From NCBI RefSeq assembly GCF_019575955.1, contig NZ_CP080575.1:1488001-1552000 (forward strand): a stretch of 64,000 bases of DNA, in the 5' to 3' direction. Every line of letters starts with the position of its first letter. Within the stretch, counting starts at the first letter, position 1. Source of the DNA: Nesterenkonia pannonica (GTDB taxonomy: Bacteria; Actinomycetota; Actinomycetes; Actinomycetales; Micrococcaceae). Positions 20,311 to 30,552 of this stretch are shown here, piece by piece. Position numbers and translations under genes: made by a program. The notes under the pieces are model-generated. The model saw only the letters and a list, made by a program, of their open reading frames with translations, ran no database searches and was not told where the DNA came from.

Positions 20311-21632
20311 ATCTGAGATCCAGACTGCTGTGGGGGCTGCTGGCCGCCGCAGCCGTGGGGCAGCCCTGTCCCTGCTCGCCGTCCAATGGTGCCGCGTCAA
20401 CGGATGGACTGACCCGGACCAGCACCTGGCCATGTGCTACTCCGACTTCGCCCTGCTCTACGGCGAGCGCGGCCTCGCCGACGGACTGTTCCCCTTCGTG
20501 GACGACGTGCCGGACGGTCAGGTGATGGAGTATCCGGTGCTGATCGCTGTGGTGGCCGGAGTGATGGCCGCGGCCGTGGATCTCATCATGCCCGGAAGCG
20601 GGGCCACTGATGCCCGGACGCTGGCCTTCTATGACCTCAACCACCTGGCCGCCGTGGCCTGCTGGGTCGGGGTGGTGCTCATCACCGCCCTGTCCACGGC
20701 CCGGTCGCGACGGCGCGACGCGCTCATGGTGGCGCTGGCTCCGGGGATCATCCTTTCCTGTCGATCAACTGGGACATGTGGGCGGTCTTCCTCGGCGGAG
20801 CCGGTCTGCTGCTCTGGGGAGGGGGCGGCCCGGCTGGGCTGGTGTGCTGCTGGGCCTCGGGGCAGCGATGAAGCTCTACCCTCTGTTCTTCCTCGGAGCG
20901 ATCCTGGTGCTCGCCGTCCGCGCCGGGAGAATCCGTGACCTCGTCGTCGTGCTGATCACCGGCGTGGCCTCCTGGTTGGCGGTGAACCTGCCGTTCATGC
21001 TCACTCAGTTCGACCAGTGGGCGACCTTCTACCGGTTCTCCTCCGAGCGGGAAGTCAGCTTCTCGTCCATGTGGCTGGCCTTCACGTGGCTGCCCTTGGA
21101 CGGGGAGGGCTTCAGCCTGCTGTCCAATGGCCTGTTCCTGATCTGCTGCCTGGCCATCGCATGGCTGGGTTGGGCGGCTCCGCGTCGGCCGCGCGCTGCC
21201 CAGCTGTGCTTCCTGATCGTGGCGAGCTTCATTCTTTTGGGCAAGGTCTACTCGCCGCAGTTCGTGATGTGGCTGATCCCACTGTTCGTGCTGGCGCTGC
21301 CCCGGGTGAGGGTCTTCATCATCTGGATGGCCGTCGAAGCGTTCCACTGGGCGGCGGTATGGCTGATGAGCGCGAAGATCACCTCCGGCGGTGAGATCGG
21401 CGGCGGACACCACCTCATCGAGGTCGCCTACGGCACCGGCATCGCAGCGCACATGGCCGCGGTCATCTGGATCATGGTTCTCGTGGTCCGGGACATCCTC
21501 CGCCCCGACAGCGATGTGGTGCGTGCCGCCCACGGCGGTGAGGACCCGCTAGCGGGAACCGTCACCGGTAAGCAGGACGTCTTCACCCTCCCGGGCCGGG
21601 GCCAGCCTACCCGGCTGAGGCTGCAGTGGTGA
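20307..21632 (+). CDS. GT87-type (DUF2029) membrane glycosyltransferase
   Basis: Polytopic GT-C enzyme, about 440 residues and ten or more helices, likely a polyprenol-phosphate-mannose-dependent branching or elongating mannosyltransferase. Features: luminal loop with VMEYPVLIAVVAGVM (the EYP motif), SINWDMWAVFLGG, GLGAAMKLYPLFFLGA and VYSPQFVMWLIPLFVL. Breaks lie near 20360, 20752 and 20820. GTG 20307 overlaps the preceding TGA. It forms an operon with the two MptB-like genes; together they suggest one lipomannan or polymannose pathway. Confidence 0.8.
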
Positions 21633-21644
21633 GGGTGAGGGCGC

Positions 21645-22647
21645 ATGCTTGAAATGCTCACTGTGATCGGCCCGATGTTTCTGGTCATCGTGGCTTACTT
21701 CGGCTCCGGGTTCATCCGCCGGTTCCGTCAGGCCGGGCCGCACCTCAACGCCTTCGTCTTCTTCTTCGCCCTGCCGACCTTCGTCTACACAGCGATGGTC
21801 ACCGCCCCGCCGGTCGACGAGTATCCAGTGATGGCGATGGTCATCCCGCTGGTGGTGACCCCGGTGCTCTCTGTGCTCGTCTATGTGCTCGCCCGGTGGA
21901 TGACTCGTTCCCGCGTCCCCGCTGGTGCGGCCCCGGACGCCATGGCCGCCCCCACCTCCCTGTCGGCCACCTTCGGCAACGTGGGGTATTTCGGCATCCC
22001 CATCAGCATCGGCGTGCTGGGCCCGGAGGCTGGGCTGGTCGCCGGGATCGTTCACACGCTGCACAACATTCTGTACATGAACGGCTACCCGCTGGTCCGC
22101 ACCACTGCGAATACGCTGCGGGCCTCCGGGGAAAGCTGGGCAGCATCGGCGAGCTGTGGGCCAAAGTGGTCTGGCCGATCCTCAAACGTGCCGTGCTGCT
22201 GAACCCTGTCATGCTCTTCATCGCTTTGGCGCTGCTGGTGGTGTTCACCCCCTGCAGATGCCCACCCTCTTCGACGAGCCGGTCGCGCTGCTGGGTGAGA
22301 CGGCCGTCCCGCTCGCGCTCTTCTGCGTGGGCCTGGCCCTGCACCCCGCCCTTGAGGGCGTGCGCAGCGGCGGCGTGCCGAAAACACCGATCGCTCTGGC
22401 TACCGTCGTCAAGCTCATCGCACTGCTTACCGCCACATGGTTGGCAATCCTGCCGTTCTACGACTCCATCGGGCCGATCTGGGCCGGGGTGCTCATCATC
22501 ATCGCGGCTACACCGTCCTCCACTACAGTGTTCCTCTTTTCCGAAGAGTATGACGGCGACGGCCGACTGGCTGCGGCGATCCTCGTCGCATCCACGGCCC
22601 TGAGCCTGATCACTCTGCCCCTGATCGCTGAGTTCATGCTGAGCTAG
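21645..22647 (+). CDS. AEC-family permease
   Basis: Ten-helix transporter of the auxin efflux carrier family, which in bacteria moves carboxylates, amino acids or similar anions. Family landmarks: N-terminal IGPMFLVIVAYFGSGFI, a broken-helix region SLSATFGNVGYFGIPISIGV, and C-terminal ALFCVGLALHP followed by ATPSSTTVFLFSEEY. About 334 residues. Lost bases lie near 22128 and 22248. It starts 12 bases after the glycosyltransferase and could be cotranscribed, though a functional link is not evident. Substrate unknown. Confidence 0.82.
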
Positions 22648-22812
22648 GCCATGAGAAAGAGATAGCAGCGATGCTGGGCGTCGCCCGACACAATGGCCAA
22701 GTCTCTGGCCCCAGATTCAATAAACTGGCGTCGTGAATGAGCATGAGCTTCCTCGCTATGGTCGACCGGGAGAGCATTGATCTATGTCCACATGGGAGGA
22801 GCAGACAACGGG

Positions 22813-23031
22813 ATGAGCAGCACGCCAGACGTGAGGCCCGTGGGTGACCTTCCCCACTCGATGGGAAAAACGGCAACTCGCGAGCTGCAGCGTGCAGGAA
22901 TAGATTCTCTGCAGAAGGCCAGTGCGTATACCGAAGGAGAACTGCTGGCCATTCATGGTGTGGGGCCCAAGGCCATCCGCATCATGAAAGAGACAATGGA
23001 AGAGAAGGGCCTCACCTTCCGCGACGGTTAG
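22813..23031 (+). CDS. Small helix-hairpin-helix protein (RNAP alpha-CTD-like)
   Basis: 72-residue protein resembling the C-terminal domain of RNA polymerase alpha or other (HhH) nucleic-acid-binding modules: TATRELQRAGIDSLQKASAY, TEGELLAIHGVGPKAIRIM, MEEKGLTF. The GVGPKA turn is the hairpin. ATG 22813 gives the compact domain; an in-frame start at 22777 adds 12 residues. Reads without interruption. Stand-alone versions are widespread in actinobacteria with no firm function. Confidence 0.7.
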   Translation: MSSTPDVRPVGDLPHSMGKTATRELQRAGIDSLQKASAYTEGELLAIHGVGPKAIRIMKETMEEKGLTFRDG

Positions 23032-23145
23032 GCCCCGGGCAGATGGCACGCACCCGCGCCTAGTCCGATCCTTCTGCCTCTGATCGCTGAACTGCAACTC
23101 GTGTAGTTTTCTTGGTGTTCACCTTGGCCCGATGGGATGGAGCGC

Positions 23146-24378
23146 ATGTCTGAGCCGTCCGACCAGAAGAGCCCGCCTACACCTCTTAAGCAGCGTGCTG
23201 GAAGTCTTCCTGATCTTCCTGCGCCTGGGTCTGACGAGCTTCGGCGGACCCGTCGCGCACCTGGCCTACTTCCGTGAAGCCTTTGTGGAGCGGCGCCGGT
23301 GGCTCACCGACAAGGCATACACAGACCTCGTCTCTCTCTGTCAGTTTCTCCCCGGGCCCGCCTCCTCCCAGGTGGGCATGGCCCTGGGCCTGCAACGGGC
23401 CGGCGCCGGAGGCATGCTCGCTGCCTGGGTCGCCTTCACCCTGCCCTCCGCGGCGCTGATGATCGCCTTCGCCTACGGGGTCACCGCAGCCGGGGACCTC
23501 GCCGAAGCCGGATGGGTGCAGGGGCTGAAAGCCGCAGCCGTCGCCGTCGTCGCCCACGCGGTGCTCGGCATGGCCAAAACCATGACGCCCGACGCCGCAC
23601 GAGCCACCATCGCAGCCCTCGCCGCCGGCTGCGGTCCTGCTCTTCCCGCACCCTCTGGTGCTGGTTGCCGCCATCGCAGCAGCCGGTCTCATCGGCCTGG
23701 TGTGGCTGCGCCCTGAGCCGCAGGCCCGCACCGCTGAGGATGCCTTCGCCGTCAGCATTCCCCGATGGGCCTCCTGGACGGCCATAGGAGGATTCTTCCT
23801 GCTCCTGGCAGGCCTGCCTCTGCTGATCTGGGCAGGGGCCGCAGGCCCGGCAGCCGTCGCGGACACCTTCTACCGGGCTTAGCGCACTCGTCTTCGGCGG
23901 CGGGCACGTGGTGCTGCCCCTGCTGCAGGCCGAGACCGTTGAGACAGGCGTCGTAGACTCGGACGTATTCCTCGCCGGGTACGGCGCCGCCCAAGCGATG
24001 CCCGGGCCACTGTTCAGCTTCGCAGGGTTCCTCGGCGCTGCCCCCGACGCCAGCGGCACCGACGGGCTGCTCGGTGCGGCCATTGCGCTGGTGGCGATCT
24101 TCCTGCCCGGCGCGCTGCTCGTCATCGGGTGCCTGCGCTACTGGGAGCGGCTGCGGTACAACCCGACGGCTCAGCGCGTCCTGCTCGGCTTCAACGCCGG
24201 GGTCGTCGGCATCCTCGGCGCCGCACTCTATGATCCAGTCTTCACCGTCGGCGTCCTCGAAGTGGGAACCCCGGCGCTGATCATCGCTGTGCTGGCATTC
24301 GTCGCCCTGAACAGCTGGAAGGTTCCCGCGTGGGCCGTCGTGCTCGTCGCCGGTCTGGCCGGATGGGTGCTTCTCTGA
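23146..24378 (+). CDS. chrA: Chromate transporter, ChrA (CHR) family
   Basis: Two homologous CHR halves, each about 180 residues: FLRLGLTSFGGPVAHLAYFR with QFLPGPASSQVGMALG in the first, and ALVFGGGHVVLPLL with GYGAAQAMPGPLFSFAGFLG in the second. This is the long-chain, fused ChrA form that exports chromate. The false stop TAG at 23880-23882 lies in GCTTAGC where FYRAGALVFGGG is expected. A two-base discrepancy at an intact GCCGGC near 23623 and a break near 23175 (in CTTAAGC) also shift the frame. About 405 residues after repair. Confidence 0.87.
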
Positions 24379-24472
24379 CGGTGCGCGCGTTCCCATCCGG
24401 AAGGCGGCACCTATACACTGCTGGGCATTGCCCGATGGACTGCACAGCTGAACGCATGGAAGGGTCGCGAAG

Positions 24473-26185
24473 ATGCCGAGACCACAGCCGAAGACCGCCG
24501 GGCTGAGACTCAGCGCCGCCGCCGCGATGATCGCACTCGTGGGAGTCTCGTGCGGGGCGCCTGAGGAGGAGCCCGCCGAAGAGCCTGTCGAAGAGCCGGA
24601 CAGCACCGACGAGGCCGACCCTGGCCAGGACCTTGACGAGGACGCGCCCGACGCAGAGACCGAGGAGACCCAGGAGGAGGACACCGGGGACGAGGAGCCG
24701 GAGGACGAGCCCGTCCTGGGCCAAGCAGGCGTCAGCGCTTACCACCCGCTCGCCGTCGAGGTGGGGAGCAGGTCCTCGCCGATGGCGGCAACGCCGTCGA
24801 CGCCGCCATCGCGGTGGCTTTTGCCGTGGGCGCCGTGGAGCCGCCTTACCTCCGGGATCGGCGGGGAGGGTCGGTGATCCTCGCAGGGCCCGACGGGGAG
24901 CCCGTCTTCTATGACTTCAGGGAGGTCGTGAACAACGACGGTGAGGTGCCCGACTCCTCCACCGGGATTCCCGGCTTCGTCGCCGGCATGGGACAGCTGC
25001 ACGAGGACTACGGGACCCGAGAATGGGCCGAGCTGCTCGAACCCACACGGGATCTCGCTGAGGAGGGCTTCGAGGTCAGCGACTACCTCTCCGATCGCAT
25101 CGGCGGCGGCATGGGCCCCGAATACCTCGCCGAGCTGGAGGCCTTCAGCCCTGGAGGATCACCCCTGGAAGCTGGAGACCAGCTCGTGCAGCCAGACCTC
25201 GCCGAGACGATGCAGCAGCTGATGGACAGCGGCTGGGAGGGCTACTACACCGGTGAGCTAGCAGAGTCCGTGGCCAGCCAGGTGGAGGGTATCGACGCCC
25301 AGTCGCTCGCCGACTACGAAGTCGTTCAGGGCGAGCCGGTCACCGGGTCGTTCGGCGAGTACGAGATCGCCTCCTCCGCCCCTCGCTGCCGGGTGTGGCA
25401 CTGATACAGATGCTGCAGATCGCGGAGAGCCGCGGCATCGATCAGATGGAGCCGGCTCCGCCGAGTACATTGACACCCTCTCTGAGGCATGGGCCGTCGG
25501 GGAGGAGACCATGCAGACCGAACTCGGCGATCCCAACTTCGTCGACATCGATGCCAGCCGGTTCACGGACCCGGGCATGAACGCCCAGGCTGACCTCTCC
25601 GGCACTGGACCCGCGTCCGGCGACCCGGACAGCTCCGCGCCGAACACCACTCACCTCGTCGTGGTCGACGAGGACGGCCTCACCGTGTCAATGACGAACA
25701 CCGTCACCGACTTCTGGGGCTCCGGTCAGGGCGTGGACGGCTACTTCATGAACAACGCGCTGCTGCGCTTCGACACCTTCGACTCGGAGCAGAATCAGCC
25801 TGAGCCCGGGCGTCGTTCTGCGACCTGGTCCAACCCCACCACAGTGCTCGATGAGGAAGGTCGTCCGATCATGCCCATCGGCACCCCGGGGCGCACAGAT
25901 CCTGCCCGCGACCGCCCACGTCCTCATCCTGCGATACCTTCACGACTACAGCCCCCAGGAGGCAGTGGATGCTCTCCGTTTCCGGGGCGCCGAGCCTTCC
26001 TCTACCTGGAGGAGGGCCACGACGAGGAGCTCTACGAGGAGCTGGCCCAGGAGGGCTGGGAGCCGGAGCAGTGGGACGCCGCCAGCTTCGGCTCTGTCCA
26101 GCTGCTGGAGATCGACTACGAGACGGGCGAGCTGACCGGCGCGGAGGACTCTCGGCGCGACGGCTCGTTCTCCATCCTGGAGTAG
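24473..26185 (+). CDS. ggt: Gamma-glutamyltransferase lipoprotein
   Basis: Ntn-hydrolase that cleaves gamma-glutamyl bonds outside the membrane. A signal peptide ends at a lipobox-like LVGVSCG, so it is probably lipid-anchored; residues 28-75 are an almost purely Glu/Asp linker. The large subunit has DGGNAVDAAIAVAFAVGAVEP, and the autoprocessing site is PNTTHLVVVDEDG (Thr nucleophile at 25648-25653). The small subunit has DFWGSGQGVDGYFMNN. Frameshifts lie near 24765, 24855, 25385, 25452 (next to an intact GCCGGC), 25885 and 25985. About 570 residues. The acidity is typical of salt-tolerant secreted proteins. Confidence 0.85.
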
Positions 26186-26227
26186 GCTGGAACGGCTTAG
26201 CGCCCCGGATGGGCACGGCTCAACGCT

Positions 26228-26306
26228 GAACACCTCGGGGTGCCCGCGTCATCGGGCTGAGAGCACACCCGCAGAACCTGTGAGTTAGTACTCGCGAAGG
26301 GAAGGT
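26228..26306 (+). promoter_or_regulatory. TPP riboswitch
   Basis: Contains the THI-element landmarks in order: CGGGGTGCCC, GGGCTGAGAGCACACCC, GAACCTG, then GTTAGTACTCGCGAAGGGAA just before the thiD start. The CTGAGA and GAACCTG segments form the pyrimidine-sensor helix. Its end lies within about 10 bases of ATG 26311, which suggests control by sequestering the ribosome site. Confidence 0.92.
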
Positions 26307-26310
26307 CGCC

Positions 26311-27148
26311 ATGAGCTCCTCTGCACCTGCAATTCCGAATGTCCTGTCCATCGCAAGCACGGACCCCACGGGCGGGGCAGGCATCCAAGCTGATCTGAAG
26401 AGCTTCTCAGCCTTCGGTGCCTACGGCATGTGTGTGGTGACGGCTCTGGTCGCCCAGAACACCCAAGGTGTGCGGGAGATCCACGCACCACCGGTGAGCT
26501 TCCTGCGCGCCCAGCTCGATGCGGTCTCCGATGACGTCCGCGTCGACGCGGTGAAGACAGGCATGCTCGGCACAGCCTCGATCATCGAGACCATCACCTC
26601 CTGGTGGGAGGGCACCTACCCCGAGGGTGAGAGGCCCGCGCTGGTGGTGGACCCGGTCATGATCGCCACCAGCGGAGACCGGCTGCTGGAGAAGGATGCA
26701 GAGCGTGCCCTGATCACCTTCCTTAACCACGCCGACCTGATCACCCCAACGCCCCGGAGCTCGCACTGCTGGTAGGCGCCGACGAGGCGGAGACCACTGA
26801 CCAGCTGGTGGAGCAGGCGGAAGCGGTCGCGGACACTCACGATGTGGTGGTCCTCGCCAAGGAGGCCACCTGACGCAGAGCGCCATCGTCGACACGTTGG
26901 TGTTTCCCCTCGGCGCCCAGGGGCGACCCGCGTCCTACAGCCTCAGCTCGCCCAAGGTGGACACGAAGAACACCCACGGCACCGGATGCTCCGTCTCGGC
27001 CGCGTTCACGGCCCTGCGCGCCGAAGGACTCTCGTGGCAGGAGGGCCTTGACCGGGTCAAGCCCTGGGTCACTGCAGCTCTGCAGCAGGCTGACCAGCTC
27101 GACGTCGGCCGTGGAAGCGGACCGATCCACCACGGGGCGAAGTACTAG
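26311..27148 (+). CDS. thiD: Hydroxymethylpyrimidine/phosphomethylpyrimidine kinase
   Basis: Phosphorylates HMP and HMP-P to HMP-PP for thiamine synthesis; ribokinase-like fold. Markers: SIASTDPTGGAGIQADLKSF (normally SDxSGGAG), GAYGMCVVTALVAQNT, DAVKTGMLG, VVDPVMIATSG and the catalytic anion-hole motif NTHGTGCSVSAAF. About 280 residues. Lost bases near 26747 and 26865 split it. It stands alone behind the TPP riboswitch, so it should be repressed when thiamine pyrophosphate is high. Confidence 0.92.
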
Positions 27149-27151
27149 GAG

Positions 27152-27197
27152 TCGCCTCCTGAGGGGCAGGCCGAGCGCAGGCGCCGGGCGCGACTCT
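27152..27197 (+). terminator. Possible thiD terminator hairpin
   Basis: GAGTCGC at 27152-27158 pairs with GCGACTC at 27190-27196 around a GC-rich interior with further pairing. It directly follows the thiD stop. There is no T tract, so the call is positional. Confidence 0.35.
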
Positions 27198-27285
27198 GAT
27201 CGCCCAACCCATGCAGTGCGGCATGAAGGCCACTCGCACATGAATGGGGCACAATGACCTCACCTCTTACAGGAAGGGTCGTCCG

Positions 27286-28788
27286 ATGGCAGCCTTCTCG
27301 CGTCGAAAACCGCCCCATGTGGTCACACTGTCCCGACCTGATCGAATGACGGTGGCAGACGTCATCGAGGCGCTCGATGACACCGTGAGCTTCGAGTATC
27401 GGGGAAACGCCGAGCAGCTGTTCCGTGGTGCGGCCACGTCCCTCCGCCGAGGAGAGGTCCGCCGAAGGTTCTGGGTGGTTCGGGACCGTGACTGGACGCG
27501 ACGCCGTCGGGACGTCTATCGGGGCTCTGCGTCGAGCGCCGAGGGAGATCTCGCCGCGGCGATCGAATGGGGAGCCGAAGGCGTCATCTGCGGCCCGGAG
27601 TACAAGGACTCGCCGCTGCTTGAAGGCATGAACGTGTTCTTCACCCCGAGCACGATCGACTTCACATGTCGACTCATTGAAGCGCAGCGACGGCTGATCC
27701 GGGGACGCCGGACCATCGCCGTGACCGGATCAGCGGGGAAGACCACGACGACGGCGATGATCGCCCATTGCCTGCAGGCTCTAGATCCTGAAAGCTCGAT
27801 CCAGCACAACGACCGGAACCGGAATTTCCTGCACTGGGCGCTTGCCTACCAAACCCGCACGCACCGGTACGCGCACTCAGTGCTCGAAATATCCGGAGCG
27901 GCGCTGTCCCATGATTGGGACCACTATGCGATCTCACCGGACGTGGCGATCGTGACGTCCATCGCAGAAGCGCATCTTGCGGCCCACGGCGACCTCGCTG
28001 GGGTGGCCAGAGACAAGTCGAACATCTTCAAGAACCCCCACCTGACGGTGCAGCAGTCATCAACATTGACACCCCGTACTCAGAGGTTCTCGTCGCTAAG
28101 GCGCAGTCTGAGGGTGCCAAGCTGATCACCTACGGCGAAAGCCCCCACGCTGACCTGCGCCTCAAAGACTATGACCTGGAAACAGGCAGAGTGCGCGCCA
28201 GCATTGGCGAGTCAGAGGTTGAATACACGCTCTCCGCCAAGGGTAAGCACCTTGCGATGAACAGCCTGGCCACACTGGCCACGCTCAGAGATCTGGGCCT
28301 CGACTGGCAATCCGGCATGGCGTCATTGGAATCGTTCGTACCGCCGGTCGGCAGAGGCCAAGAAGCGGCCGTTCCGCTGTCCGGCGGGGAGAGTTCACGC
28401 TCCTTGATGGGTCCTACAACGCCAACCCGGCATCGATGCGGGCCGCTTTGGCGAGTCTGGGGAATCGGCTCCGCAGAGCCGGCGAATAGCGGTCCTGGGC
28501 GACATACTCGAGCTGGGCACGCACTACGAGGAGGTCCACCAGTCCCTCGTCCCAGACATCCGTGCCGCTCACCTCGACAGCCTGCATCTTGTCGGAGAGA
28601 ACATGCACGCGATGCAGCGCGGCAACCCGCACCTCGCTTCCGACGTCCAGTGCTGGTCAACCGTCGAGGAGCTCATATCCCACCTCCCCTCAACCCTGCG
28701 GCCCGGAGACGTCGTCCTCATCAAAGGCTCGGGCGCGACCGGCCTGAAGGCTCTGGCCGCCCATTTCCTCACATCAGGCAGCTCATGA
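27286..28788 (+). CDS. MurF-like Mur ligase family protein
   Basis: ATP-dependent amide ligase of the Mur/FolC/CphA family. About residues 60-145 match a MurF-type N-domain (DLAAAIEWGAEGVICG). The P-loop IAVTGSAGKTTTTAMIAH lies near residue 150; the DGSYNANPASM and VLGDILELG motifs characteristic of MurF lie in the C-terminal half. About 500 residues after repair. Breaks lie near 28060, 28390 and 28470 (the last beside an intact GCCGGC). It is solitary, not within a dcw cluster, so it is more likely a specialised paralogue than the cell-wall MurF. A CphA-like ATP-grasp gene lies 13 kb away. Convergent with the alarmone synthetase. Confidence 0.72.
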
Positions 28789-28805
28789 ACGACAGCGCGG
28801 ACTGC

Positions 28806-29715
28806 TAGTTCGCCGAGGGTCGCGGGGAGTGCCCGGGTTCTCGAAGGTGCCGCGTGTGGGGCCAGGGGTCCTAGGACGTTCGTGGGGTCGATGTCCTCCC
28901 AGTTCCACACCGGGCGGCCCTCATCGGAGAACCACTGGGCCGGGTCCGGCTCATCAGCCCGTGGTGCCTGCTGACGCAGGGCGGTGACCTTGTCCCGAAT
29001 GTCTGCCATCTGGGCATCCAGCGCGGATGCCTTCTCGGCGGCGTCGCGCAGCTCGTCGAGGATCTCGGAGGGCACCTCACCCTCATAGGTGTAGTAGATC
29101 TTGTGCTCCAGCGAGGCCCAGAAGTCCATCGCGACGGTGCGGATCTGGACCTCCACGTAGACGAACTCCGTCCGGTTGGAGAGGAACACCGGCACCTGAA
29201 GGATCACGTGGAGAGACTGGTAGCCGTTGAGCTTGGGCCTGTTGATGTAGTCCTTGACCTCGACGACGCGCAGGTCAGGCTGCGAGCAGAGCATCTCCGC
29301 GACCCAGTACGCATCGGAGACGAAGCTGCAGGTGATGCGGATGCTTACGATGTCTCGGATGCTGTGCCGGATGGACTCCAGGGTGGGCTCGCACCCGTAC
29401 CGGTCGGTCTTCTCAGGATCCGCTCCAGGGTCTTCAGCCGGTAGTTGACGTGCTCAATGGGGAGTAGTCCCGGGTGTGCTCGAACTCTTCGCGCAGCACG
29501 TTGATCTTGGTCAGGACCTCGTCCATCCCGAACTTGTAGTGCAGCTGAAACTCTGTGAGCTGTAGGCGAATGTCGATCATCCGGTCCAGGTGACTGCCTG
29601 ACCCTTTGGAGTCGGCGTTGGTGGTCAGCTGGTCCAGCAGCTTGCGGTACGGGTTTCCCGCACCGCCGAGGGCCTCATCGGGTGAGGTGAGTGCCTGAGT
29701 TGGCTCCATGGCCAT
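28806..29715 (-). CDS. Small alarmone synthetase (RelQ/RelP-type (p)ppGpp synthetase)
   Basis: Single-domain (p)ppGpp synthetase. N-terminal helices lead into LHYKFGMDEVLTKINVLREEF, the SAS substrate-binding region; YSPIEHVNYRLKTLERIL follows. The synthetase motifs are DIVSIRITCSFVSDAYWVAEM, DYINRPKLNGYQSLHVIL, and YVEVQIRTVAMDFWASLEHK (Glu and Arg for ATP/GDP). No HD hydrolase, TGS or ACT domain. Breaks lie near 29440, 29395, 29330 and 28860. The downstream frame runs into the opposite Mur ligase; TAG at 28806-28808 in another frame is the likely true stop. ATG 29715 or 29709. Confidence 0.82.
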
Positions 29716-29765
29716 GATTCTCTCCCGATTGGGGTGCGAATGTGAAGGCTGTCTGCGCTGAGCGG

Positions 29766-30412
29766 TCAGCCGCGGATGTGCGACACAGCCGCCGATGCCT
29801 CAGCTGACAGGCGGCGAATCCGGTCAAAATCCCCGCCGCTCAGGGCCTCCTGAGGGGTGATCCACGTGCCGCCCACGGCTCGCACCTGTTTCAGGCTCAG
29901 GTAGTCCTCGAGGTTCTGCAGATTCACACCCCTGTGGGCACGAAGGTGACGTCGCCGAATGGTCCGGCCAGCGCACGAAGGGCCGCCGCACCGCCGGAGG
30001 CTTCCGCCGGAAAGAACTTCACGGTGCGGATGCCGTGCTCCATGGCCGCCTGGATCTCGGTGGCCGTGACTGCTCCCGGAAGCACGGCAAGTCCGTGGTG
30101 CTGGGCGCGTTCGATCACTCGCGCCGATGTGCCGGGAGAGACCACGTACTTCGCGCTTACCTCTGCGGCGGCGTCCACCTGCTTCTCGGTGATGACCGTG
30201 CCCGCACCGATGAGGGCCTCAGGGTGGGCCGCGGCGGCTTCGGCGATCGCCTCGGCCGCAGCAGGGGTGCGAAAGGTGATCTCCGCGGCGGGCAGGCCGC
30301 CCTCGGCGAGCGCCTGCACCATGGGTGCGGCGTGGGCTGAATCCTCGACGGTCACAACGGGGATGACGCCTATGGCTGCGAGGCTGTCGAGGAGTGTGCT
30401 GCTGGAGGACAT
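29766..30412 (-). CDS. eda: 2-dehydro-3-deoxy-6-phosphogluconate aldolase (KDPG/KHG aldolase)
   Basis: Class I aldolase splitting KDPG into pyruvate and glyceraldehyde 3-phosphate. Clear family motifs: IPVVTVEDSAHAAPMVQAL, GLPAAEITFRTPAA (catalytic Glu), IGAGTVITEKQ, VVSPGTSA, and TVKFFPAEASGG with the Schiff-base Lys; the tail GGTWI is family-typical. About 215 residues. A lost base near 29930 (GGGGTG) makes a false stop; the frame continues to TGA 29766-29768. It is divergent from the gluconate-type kinase gene across a 140-bp region with a candidate GntR operator. Confidence 0.93.
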
Positions 30413-30450
30413 CGTTGGCCTTTTCTGTGTTGCACTTCACTTTTTCGCCG

Positions 30451-30466
30451 AAATGATCATACCATT
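30451..30466. promoter_or_regulatory. Candidate GntR operator between eda and the kinase gene
   Basis: On the minus strand this reads AATGGTATGATCATTT, an imperfect palindrome (AATG/CATT). The core GGTATGA recurs between gntR and gntP at 33775-33781. FCD-type GntR proteins bind short T-G-rich palindromes of this size. Assignment is inferred from position and recurrence only. Confidence 0.4.
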
Positions 30467-30552
30467 GGAGGTGCTGTGCAGTGCCGCGAGTCTCGTGCCG
30501 CGGACGCGCAGCGCAGACCTTTCCGGCTCGGCAGACTCAAGGATGCGACTGC

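Noticed and set aside
27286-28788. Housekeeping MurF
   Set aside because: Not in a division/cell-wall cluster, and the N-terminal part is only loosely MurF-like; called a MurF-like paralogue, though this cannot be excluded without the rest of the genome.
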